Below are positions 49,661 to 60,100 of a stretch of 64,000 nucleotides of DNA, one piece after another. A model generated the notes under the pieces. It did no database searches and was not told where the DNA came from. It saw only the letters and a list, made by a program, of their open reading frames with translations. The position numbers were made by a program, and so were the translations under genes. Origin of the DNA: Serinus canaria (lineage: Eukaryota; Chordata; Aves; Passeriformes; Fringillidae); the NCBI RefSeq assembly GCF_022539315.1, contig NC_066315.1:49209174-49273173 (forward strand). Direction: 5' to 3'. Positions within the stretch are counted from its first letter, which is position 1, and every line of letters starts with the position of its first letter.

Positions 49661-50208
49661 TGTGATGTCATAGTTTGTCTCAGGTACCCTGTCCTTTCCC
49701 AGGTGTCAATCACTTCCCCCTCTCCCCACCCAGACCCCTGCTGGGTGCTGTCTGTCAATCCTGGCATCCCAGAAGGGCATGGAGTTGATTAGCAGAGTTC
49801 AAAAGATGCCCTGCAACCCTGGGGGTCCATTGGCCCACCCAGATGTCCCTTGCACATGAGACCTGTCCACCCTGTACCTGGTTCCTTACCCCTCCCCTCC
49901 CCCTCTCCCTGGGGTTAAAAGAGCCAGCAACCATGTGGTTAGGTATTTTGTTAGTAGTTGTTATTGGATTCAGAAGCCTGCCATCTGAATAGACTCTGGA
50001 TCGAAACCCTGGCAGAATCCACCCCTTCCTTCACCTCACCTCAAAGCATCTGCCCAGAGGTAAAGCTCAGGGGCTTGCGCATGTCTGACCTTGTCTCCAG
50101 TGCCAGCTGCAGCACGCAGTTTAGCCAGAGGTGTCTCTGAGGTGAAACCACCGCAATGCCGCCTTTCAGTCAAGCAGCAAAGGCTAGACAAGCCCGGACA
50201 AGCCCCAT
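49661..50208 (+). mobile_element. Candidate 3' LTR of the ERV
   Basis: It begins TGTGATGTCATAGTTTGTCT after the envelope end and has a TATA-like GGGGTTAAAAGAGCC at about 49911-49925. It runs up to the satellite edge near AGCCCCATCCAG. No polypurine tract stands out before it, no clear AATAAA was seen, and the outer end could be either CCCCA or CCCCAT. Confidence 0.55.
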
Positions 50209-52602
50209 CCAGACATATATTGGAATTTATTTCAATGGGTGGCAGCTTGCATCTGGGAGGCATCCTGCGCAATGCAAAATTTCAGGAGCCAGCCGGCCAA
50301 TCTGGGCAACAGGCCCCTAAACACCAGTGCTGGCCCTTTTCCCTCCTAAAAAGAACTCACCAGCCCAGGTTACTAGTTGCAGACTGCAAGAGACGCTTGG
50401 CACTGTGAAAGCAGACAAAATTGGCTCTGGTGCCAGATGGGTCTTGGAGGCCTCCTGAATTCTGCACAATGCAGAATTTCAGGAGACAGCCGGCCAATCC
50501 AGGCCACAGGCACCTGAACAACAACACTGGCCTTTTGCCCTGGCAAACAAAACTCACCAGCCCAGGTTCCAGATGGCAGATTACAGGAGGCGCTTGGCAC
50601 TGCCAAACCAGCCCAAGTTGGCACTGGGGCCAAATTGGGTCAGGGAGGCATCCTGCGCAATGTGGCATTTCAGGAGACAGCTGACCACTCCGGGTCACAG
50701 GCCCCTGAACACCAACGCCAGCTCTTTTCCCTAGCAAACAAAACTCACCTGCCCAGGTTCCTGATGGCAGATTGCAGGAGCCACTTCGCTCTCTCATACT
50801 GTCCCAAGCTGGCAGTGGTGCCAGATTGGGTCTGGGAGGCATCCTGCACAATGCGGAATGTCAGTAGCCCGCCAGCCATGTGGGGCCACAGGCCTCTGAA
50901 TAGCAACACTGACCCTTTGCTTTTGCAAAGAAAACTCACCAGCCCAAGTTTCTAACTGCAGTTTGCAGGAGCCACATGGCACTGCCAAAATAGCCTGAGT
51001 GAACATTGGTGCCAGATTGGATCTGGGAGGGATCCTGCGCAATGCAGAATTTCAGCAGCCAGCCGGCCACTACGGGCCACAGGCCCCTGAACACCAACCC
51101 CAGACCTTTTCACTGGGAAACAAACTCACCTGCCCAGGTTCCTGATGGAAGATTGTAGGAGCCACCTGGTACTGCCAAAATAGCCCAAGTTGGCACTGGT
51201 GCCAGATTGAGTTCGGGAGACATCCTGAGCAATGCAGAATTTCAGCAGCCATCTGGCCACTCCGTACCACAGGCCTCTGAACACCATCACTGGCCCTTTT
51301 CACTGCCAAACAAAACCCACCTGCCCAGGTTCCTGATTGCAGTTTGCAGGACCAACTGGGCACTGTCAAACCAGGCCAAGTTTGCAGTGGTGCCAGGTTT
51401 GGTGTGGGGGGCATCCTGCGCAATGCAGAAGTTCAGGAGCCAGCTGCCCACTCTGGACCACAGGCCCTTAAGCACCAACACTGGCCCTTTGCCCTGGGAA
51501 ACAAAACTCACCAGCCCAGGTCCTGATGGCAGATTGCAGGCGCCACTTGGCACTGTCAAACCAGCCCAAGCTTCAAGTGGTGCCAGCTTGGGTCTGGGAG
51601 GGATCCTGCACTATGCGGAATGTCAGCAGCCAGCCAGCCACTCCAGACCACAGGCCCCAGAACTGGACCTTTTCTCTGAGAAAAAAACCTCAATGCTGGA
51701 CCTTTTCTCTGAGAAGAAAACCTCACCAGTCTAAGTTTTATATGGCAGATTTAAGGAGTCCCTTGGCATTGTGAAACTAGCCTGAGTTGGCACTGGTGCC
51801 AGACTGGGTCTGGGGGGCATCCTGCGCAATGCCAGATTTCAGCAGGCAGTCTGCCATTTTGGGCCATAGGCCCCTGAACACCAATGCCAGTGCAAACAAA
51901 ACTCACCCGCTCACGTTTCTGATGGCAGATTGCAGGACCAACTTGGCACTGTCAAACCAGCCCAAGTTGGCACTGGTGCCAAATTGGGTCCAGGAGGCAT
52001 CCTGCGCAATGCAGAATTTCAGCAGCCAGCCGGCCACTCCGGGCCACAGGCCCCTGAACACCAACCCCGGACTTTTTCAATGGGAAATGAAACTCACCTG
52101 CCCAGGTTCCTGATGGAAGATTGCAGGAGCCACTTGGCACTGCCAAAATAGCCCAAGTTGGCACTGGTGCCAGATTGGGTTCGGGAGACATCCTGCGCAA
52201 TGTGGTATTTCAGGAGACAGCTGGCCGCTCCAGGTCACAGGCCCCTGAACACCAATGCCAGCTCTTTTCCCTTGGAAACAAAACTCACCTGCCCAGGTTC
52301 CTGATGGCAGAATGCAGGAGCCACTTGGCACTGCCAAACTAGCCCGAGTTGGCACTGGTGCCAGCTTGGGTCTGAGAGGCATCCTGTGCAATGTGGAATG
52401 TCAGCAGGCAGCCTACTACTCTGAGGCCACAGGCCCTTAAACACTTACGCTGGCGCTTTTCCCTGGCAAAAAAAAACCTCACCAATCCAGGTTCCTGATG
52501 GCAGATTGCAGGAGCCACTTGGTACCAAAGTAGCCTGACTTGGTACTGGTGCCAGACTGGGTCTGGGAGACATCCTGTGCAATTTCAGGAGCCAGACGGC
52601 TT
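50209..52602 (+). repeat. 191-bp satellite array, right block (about 12.5 monomers)
   Basis: The same monomer as the left block, in the same orientation. Anchors lie at 50269, 50466, 50657, 50848, 51039, 51229, 51420, 51610, 51826, 52006, 52197, 52388 and 52579, mostly 190-191 bp apart. The 51610-51826 step is long because of a local duplication of GGACCTTTTCTCTGAGAA near 51663-51716. Right-block monomers more often read GCCAGATTGGGT where left ones read GCCAGCTTGGGT, and more often ACTCACCTGCCCAGG. Clear satellite similarity starts by 50238; 50209-50237 is less certain. Confidence 0.94.
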
Positions 52603-52983
52603 TTGTTGAAGTGAAAAATTAGGTATAGTGGCAACAAGGTAAGCTAAATGGTTATACTCCAAAGTGTTTTAACCACATAATTTCAACTTCTTTATAACAA
52701 ATATTAGTGTTTTCTTGATTGTTTTCCACTCATACATGCAGTTTTATCTATTAAAACAGATTACAGCATGTAATTTCATTAGTCATTTCAAACTGGAAAA
52801 CTCGCAATGGCTTTGGTCTTATTCTAGTGTCCAGATCAGAAACCCTTTTTGTTCAAAACAGGCAGGTGAAAGCAGAAGCTAGGACATACCATATATCAAT
52901 TTCAGAGGGTTTGATAAAATAACTAGAGATTAATTTTAAGCAGTCTAGAGTCCAACTTTTTTTTATTTTATGAAGAAATAATT
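52603..52983. other. Intergenic, nothing recognised
   Basis: AT-rich sequence between the satellite and the next LTR. Confidence 0.6.
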
Positions 52984-52989
52984 TACACT

Positions 52990-53376
52990 TGTGGTATTGT
53001 CCACAAGGGTCCCAGGATGAGGGAAGAGATGAGAAAGTTGACTCCATGTATCAAAAGGCTTGATTTATTATTTTATGATAGATAATATATTAAAACTATA
53101 CTAAAAGAATAGAAGAAAGGATTTCACTAGAAGGCTTAGCTAAGAATAGAAAAGGAATGAATAACAAAGGCTCATCTCTGACCGAAACAGTCTGGACAGG
53201 TCATCTGTGATTGGCCCTTAATTGGAAACAGCCAGATGAGACCAATCACAGATTCCCCCTGTTGCATTCCACAGCAGCAGGTAAGAATTGTTTACCGTTT
53301 GTTCCTGAGGCCTCTCAGCTTCTCAGGAGGAGAAAAATCCCAAGGAAAGGATTTTTCATAAAACATGTCGGTGACA
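52990..53376 (-). mobile_element. Solo ERV LTR, family A copy 2
   Basis: A 387-bp TG...CA element flanked by the exact 6-bp duplication TACACT (52984-52989 and 53377-53382). It is the same family and orientation as 19458-19840, sharing AAAGTTGACTCCATGTATCA, TTGCATTCCACAGCAGCAG and CATAAAACATGTCGGTGACA. AATAAA on the minus strand lies near the 3' end. Confidence 0.92.
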
Positions 53377-53382
53377 TACACT

Positions 53383-54853
53383 GAAAAATATTTCCTGCTA
53401 TCCCTATAGAGTCAAAATCATTCTGGAAAATACCCTAGTGGCATTAACACATAGCCTAGCCCAAAGTTGCTACTTTTTGTAGAAACAAAGTTCAATAAAA
53501 AGTATGAATGTCCAAAATTTGTATTCCAGCAACAGATGACTGAATAAACAATCAAATAATTTTGCCAGTATAACATGTTAGGATTCAGACACTCTAAAAA
53601 TAACTTCTAGTATGAAAGCAACTAAACAAGAAAAATAGATGAATAAAACTTTTCCTTGAATAACTTATTCCAGCATCCTGTTCATCTACACCTTGACAAA
53701 GTTACACTGCTCTCCAATATTTATGACAAGTTTCTTTTCCTGGAGTTAAGACATATCAGGGATTTTTCAAATATCAAATAATACCTTTACGAACTCAAAA
53801 GCCTATAGTCAGAATTACCCTTATAAATAAACTATTATACATGTTTACTGTCTCCTGTATTTGAGTCAGAAGAACTGCTAGAGCTGAGTATTTTAATTTG
53901 ACATGATTTTTGACTGTTAGCATTTTGTCTAGCCTTGGATTGTTGACAATAAATTCTTAGCAGCTAAGACAATTTTTCATGTTTTAGTTTAGGATTATGA
54001 GAAGGCATGGAGGAAGTGAAAACTTGAACATTTCCTGATACACATAGTTTTTGACAAGCCACATGTTCAATATTTGTGTGAGAACAAAGAAAAAGCAAAA
54101 ATTTGCAAATGATGATAGAAATCTGTAAATCCCTGTGTTAATGGCTATTTTGAACAAAATGGGACTTAGTATTTTGAACAGATATTGAGATGGATAAAGC
54201 ATTCCATATACTGAAAATCACTATCTTTTATGGATATCAACAATTTATAGCTTTTTTAATATGATAACTTTGACACTGTGTGGGAGTTACAAGTATTTTT
54301 GACGAATGATGAGTGATTAGTACGTAACAGAAACAAACACTTTCAGGGTATTAATTATTCTAATTTTACCTATTCCAATGCAGTTTGATTGGGTGGCAGT
54401 AGAGAGGGACACAGACTTAAAATCAGTTTTATGTTTCCACTACCCACAAAAATTTTTCTTACAGTTACATAAGCAGAATATTTTTCATGAAAATGGTTTG
54501 GAGTAGGTTGATTTTTTTTTTATTTGTTTCCAAATTAGTACAGTTTTAAATTTTTTTTGTCTAGGAAAATTCTGGTATTTCTCCTATGAATCTCACATAC
54601 TTCAAATGCCAGTGTTTTATTCAAATTATAAAGGAATTAAGTTTTTCTATTTGCTGTGAAGATTTTTAGGTTGCAATATTTTTGCACTGAAGCATCTGTG
54701 ATCCTCTACTCACTTTGTTTCTTACTTTGTTTTTTCATTTGTTCTGTTTCCCATTTCCTTTAGTTTTCAGATTTATGATCCATACTTTCTTTTATTGTCA
54801 ACCTGTGCTTTCTTTTGACTTCTTCCACTTTAGGAATTTTGTGCTCATTTTAG
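53383..54853. other. Intergenic, nothing recognised
   Basis: AT-rich sequence, no gene or repeat recognised. Confidence 0.6.
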
Positions 54854-54858
54854 TGCAA

Positions 54859-55505
54859 TGTCCTGGTTTAGGGCAAATTTGGGAGAGAATCCTCAAAAAG
54901 GAGCTTCTTCAGAAAGCAAACCCACATGGCCTCTCCCCCCAACCAGTTCGGGAAGAATTCCTCGGAGAGAGGTGGAAAGAACCTGTTTATTTGATAAGCA
55001 CAGCACCCCCCAACACACAAAATGAACAATACCGGATGACACCACTCTTTCACTGCTCTGAAAAAAGATGACAAATTCAGAAAGTCTCTCCTGGGGGTGG
55101 TCGCTGTTATCGGTCCCTCCGGCGCTGGGGCAGCTGCTGTAGCCACAAGATGCAAACTCTATCTCAGTATTTTCCCGGTCCCAGTCCGGAGGTCGGTAGG
55201 TCCAAACAAAAAGGGGAAGCAGTCCAGGAAGGAATTTGGACTGTTTAGTTAAATTAACTAATGAGAAGAGGGAAAAAAGCAAGAGCAAGCAAAAGCAAAG
55301 CAGAAGCAAAGCAGAAGCAAGAGCAAAAGCCAAAAGCAGGGCAAAAAGCAAAAAAGCAGCACTGTACTATCTGTATGTCCTGCCGAGTGGCTGATAAGAG
55401 GCCCAAAACAAGACTTTCACTCTGCAGGGCCAGTCTTAAAGGCACAGAACATAATATCCAGCATAAATTACACACATGGATGGGGATACCAGTCACCCTA
55501 GGACA
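54859..55505 (-). mobile_element. ERV LTR, 647 bp, 5-bp duplication
   Basis: The plus strand begins TGTCCTGGTTTAGGGC and ends CTAGGACA, so the termini are inverted repeats. The exact 5-bp duplication TGCAA flanks it (54854-54858 and 55506-55510), as for ERVL-like (class III) elements. On the minus strand AATAAA lies about 125 bp before the 3' end. The part 55270-55365 is a purine-rich imperfect repeat of AAGCA words. Confidence 0.92.
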
Positions 55506-55510
55506 TGCAA

Positions 55511-56930
55511 GAAGGGTAAATGAAGGCTACACATAAAATCCTCAAAGGCTTCACAATCACCAAAATGTCCAGAGTCCCAGACATCATACAGCTTCAACCT
55601 GGGGCAAATTAATTTATATTAATTCCTACTCGAAGACTTAATGACATACATCTGTGGCAATGCCTATTGTGCACAGGTATCACCAATACTACTAGATTAT
55701 TTTTCACTGAGTGAATTGTCTGTGGTAAGCTCACTGAGGTTAATTTGATGTCCAGAGTGCAAGCAGCTATAGCTGCAACTGAAATCAATGGCCACTTTGC
55801 TCTACACAGTTTCACCTCAGAGGAAAGAAACTCACAGAGGGCTAGGAGACAGCACTAGTAGTCATACCTAGCAGAAGTACAAAAATCACAATGCATATCA
55901 GCACCACAAAATTCTGTCAGAAGCTAGGTCTCATTACAGTAAGAATCTTGCATTAGCAAAGCTCAGCCCTTCACATGGGCACAACCACAGAGTGAAAATA
56001 TAAAGTTTCAATAGTTTTTAGAAGCTACTTCCCAAGCCTCTAAAGCATACCAGAAACTTATGGAGAGATGTCCAGAAATGCAACGTTATGGACAATTCAT
56101 GCACTGAAATTACCTCAACAGGTAATTTCCTACTGTACCCTAAAACAGTATTTATATAAGCTAGAAACACAGTTAACTCTGGTTTATTTAAAAGGTCAAC
56201 AAGAACACAATGATATTCATCTCTTTTATTATGAAAGATACAAAAACAGAGTGTAGTGAAGCTATCATTATTAACATGAACCTTTTTTGAATCAACTCTC
56301 TATTTACATACACAAAATTCTCCAAGTGGAACAAAACCAAATGTGAGACATATCAGAATACACCGTATATACAAGTTTAGAGATTTAGTATCTGTTACTC
56401 CATACATGATGGCTACAAAAAAAGTCAATTCCTACCTGTTTCCACAAGTATTTTAAATTAAGTTTATAAGACAACCCGAGCAAAATAAAGCAGAATGTGG
56501 GGAATGTTCTGCTCTCTGAATGGTTACTTTATAAAAATAGTACAAATTAATAGAGCCAGGTTTTCAAGTCACACTGAATATTCTGTCAAATAGTCCATAC
56601 TCCAAACTGATGTAGGTATAAAAACAAAAACAGTTACTGATTTTTTTTTGTCATCAAACCACAAATATATCAGGAGTTCAAGATGCACTCATTTTCAGAT
56701 CACTAATCAGCTACTAGGAAAAGCAAGTATTTTTGTTTATTTTTTAAAAACTCTTCCTTCAAACAGAAAAGCCAAATAAAATACTTGACCTTGCTTTGCA
56801 TGATCAGACATTCTGATTCATAGCATGAAATACAAGAAGACACACCACTTTGTAGGGTTTTTAACTGAAACCAACTACTGCTTAATTGGTAAGGCACTTC
56901 TTCCTTTAGATCAGTCCTCTTCCCTACATT
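55511..56930. other. Downstream region / 3' UTR of ICE1-like gene
   Basis: No coding exon or repeat was recognised. The part nearest 56930 must include the 3' untranslated region of the minus-strand gene; its length is not known. Confidence 0.5.
56736..56741 (-). terminator. Candidate polyadenylation signal
   Basis: AATAAA on the minus strand about 190 nt after the stop codon of the ICE1-like gene. Further AATAAA copies occur on the same strand near 56185 and 56225, so the site actually used cannot be decided. Confidence 0.35.
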
Positions 56931-57112
56931 TTAGTTTAGCTCCATTTCACACAGAGAGGTGATTTCAGCTATGCCATTTGTGATAGCAGAAGGGACGTTG
57001 TTATGAACTTTTGCTCTCCAGGCACGGATGGCCTCAACAATACCTTCTGGATTGCTTGAACCCAAGTCACATAGTGAATATATGGCTGCCAGCTGCACAC
57101 CCCAAGGAATAG
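56931..57112 (-). CDS. ICE1: ICE1-like, last coding exon with stop
   Basis: 182 nt coding; completes an alanine and encodes IPWGVQLAAIYSLCDLGSSN, PEGIVEAIRAWRAKVHNNVP and SAITNGIAEITSLCEMELN, then TAA at 56931-56933. The acceptor is GCAG|CTATT on the minus strand. Confidence 0.88.
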
Positions 57113-60100
57113 CTGCAAAAAGTTAACAAAAATCAGCTTATAGAAACTTTTTGATAAGCAAGAATGTTTTAGGGAATCTTGAATCTATAGAAACTATTAT
57201 TCAAGAACTGAAAATAAAACACAACAACAGTTGTGATGCCTAAAACTATTAAGTAGACAGATGACAATCTGGACACAAATTCCATAACATCTCATTTTAT
57301 ACTAATGCTTTCCAGTTTTCCCAATTCAGCAACTTTTTAGTACTCAAAGGGCGTACAGGAGATGAGAATCCAATGACTAGTTAAGAGTAATCAGACTTAC
57401 GAAAGCAGTCAGGTTTACACTGAGTCTGAAACACAGACATACACTGTACACCAAACACTACCAAGTTAGCATTTGAGATTGCAAGGAAGAGAAGTTATAC
57501 AGCTGGTTCAAAACAGCTCCCAAACATTAACAAATGCTTCATTGCAAAATGTACTTAACATCCAGAGTAACTTAACAATGTGGATTTCTGCTGCTCTAAC
57601 TGCCTTGTTTCATCTCATCAGTACCTTGAACTGTCTTTCTCCCAATACAACAATTTTATTAGTAAGCTTCAGCATAAATTGCTCTGGTAAAAAAATTAGC
57701 TATTACTGCTCAAGTTACAATCACCCTTCAAGTGATCTTAACTTGATCACCCTTTAAGTGATCTCTAATGCAGCGGACAGGCTCTTACATGAAACAGTCT
57801 AATTCCAAGGTGTCTGAAACCATCTCAGATTTTTTCTCCGTCTCAAACAGAAGGTAATATTGTTAATAGCTCATTAACTTTGTAACAGAAAGGAACTCAA
57901 ACTGAAAACCTGTTATACACTAATGAAAACTGCAAGAGCAGGCTGTTTTGCCATGTGTGCCTTAATTTATATTCTGGCATTGAAAAACTTCACATTGTGG
58001 ATGTTACACTCAAGTTCCTCTAAAAGAACATTACCTTCCTCTTTTGCATGCTGTACAAACAATCCAATTACTGAACTAATATTCTTCACTGCAGCAAGAT
58101 AGCCTTCCTTCAAACCTATTTGTCCTAATCGACCTGAAAGAAAAAAAGTGTTACTACATATCTGACTATTTAGACAGTCAACTTCCCAGCTTTTATACTT
58201 CCCAATGATCTGTTGAAGTATCAACAGAAAATGCAAATTTTAACTACAAAAAATTCTTGTTACCATGTTGTCTTGGGAACAACAGTTGTCTTATTCCTTG
58301 TGTAACTAAAGACCCCAAGGCATTTTTCACCAGATTGATTCAACTTCCTATAGGTTTACAATTTTTAAGTGTAAAACTCAGAAAGAATGCAATTTTTTAA
58401 ATAAACCATGTCATATAGCATACATACTGAAAATATTTATTGAAACTCAAATTATATATATTTACATCAAATGCCACCTAGATCCCAAATAAATTAATCT
58501 AACTTAAACTTATTATAGTACTAAGTTGCATAAAAAACCACATTTTATACATTTTGCTGGAAACTATATGGCATGAAGCTGTGTCATGGGAGGTTTAGGT
58601 TAGCTATTAGAAAAATGTTCTTCACCCAGAGGTTGGTTAGGCACTGGAACAGGCTCCTCAGGGAACTGTTCACAGCACCAATCCTGTCTGAATTCATGAC
58701 CCATTAGGCACATGGTGTGATTCCTGCGGATAGCCTGTACAGGGTAGGAGTTGGATTTCAATGATCCTAGTGGGTCCCTTCCAATTCTGGATTTATATGA
58801 TTCTCTATGTGGCTGAAGATGATTTCATTTTAAATACATAAAACATGCTGGTATTTGTTATCATGAATCTATATGACATCTCTCAAAACTTAAGTACCTT
58901 CTTCCCACAGGCTGATAAACAGAAAATACCTGCATAAAGATCCAATAAATTCAATAATACTTCAACCCCTTTTCCAGACAGGGGTGACACTTTCATTAAG
59001 ACATACTTATACAAAATAGAAGTTCAACCAAGAATTCAGATTACTTACCAATTAGCCTGAGTGTCAATGCTATAACACTATCACGAACTGATTGAGCAGT
59101 TTCATGCCCCTTTCTCTTCTTTATCCAGTTATCCATAGAAGGCCAAAGCACTTTGCTGTGAAAGAAAAATTAATTGGAAAATCTCATACTGCATGAAGGG
59201 GTGGTTATAGTATTCAAACACAAATGACTCTTTTGTTTATTACTAATTTTACACAGACTGATTTGACAAATGTATATGAAATCATGTTGCTTTCAAATGT
59301 CATGCTGATATGTTCTGTAAGTTTCTTACATGACTGAAAATTCAGTTTGTATGTTACAAGTAGGATGTGATGCTTGTTTTTAAACCTAAAATGACCCAAA
59401 GTAAAACTTTTTTTAATCCTTAAAATTATGCTAATAGACCTAGTTACCTATTACCAGCACAACTCAAGAGACAATCACCTTGATATAGCTTTAATTAAGA
59501 GTACTTATGTTTCACTGAAGCTGATTTGTATTAATTTTAAAAGTATTTCAACAAAAAAACCTTCTTTACTATCTGAAGGTATGGAATTTATATAGAAGAC
59601 AATGATTATAAGCATCACTTATTATGTTATGTCACAGATAAACAAATGTCTCCTAAGTATTGTAACCTCTATATAGAAAATCAAGGCTGTCAGATCAGTG
59701 TAGCTGTCAAAATGGAGTCTTTCAGACAAGATTAAGTATGGTAGCAGTCCATATCCTGGATTTTAGGTTCAAAGAAAATTCAAGACATTGTCTCTAAGTA
59801 TTACAATTATTTTAGAATTAAAATCAGACTGAAATCAAGATACTACATTAATGAGTATGGATACATTTCACTTCCAGCACGGAAGCAGGGTTATTTTCAT
59901 ATCAGAAATTCCACTCTCGTTTTCTACTGTGGGGGAAGGGGAATTCAACAAGTAAGTTCAGAAGAAGACAATCACTTTGCTTCACTGACAGACAATCTCG
60001 AAATCTTATACAGCTATTTTGAAAGCAATTCTTTACTAGAATAGCTCTAACAGGGTTCATTTCTTGGGACAACACCATAAAATACTGCATTTCCTCATTG

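Larger units (their letters stand above)
43828..50208 (+). mobile_element. Degenerate endogenous retrovirus inside the satellite
   Basis: Plus-strand order is: leader (43828-44235), gag remnants (44236-46822), RNase H/integrase remnants (46905-48121), envelope remnants (48258-49487) and a candidate 3' LTR (about 49661-50208). Satellite sequence flanks it on both sides. Gag and pol look beta-like. Envelope has a transmembrane subunit with a fusion segment bracketed by cysteines, as in avian alpharetroviruses. Protease and reverse transcriptase are absent, and all frames are broken, so it cannot be functional. A 5' LTR matching the 3' one was not found. Confidence 0.9.

Noticed and set aside
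41056..52602. Idea of a CRISPR-like array because of regular spacing
   Set aside because: The whole 191-bp unit is repeated without unique spacers, and the host is a bird; it is a satellite.
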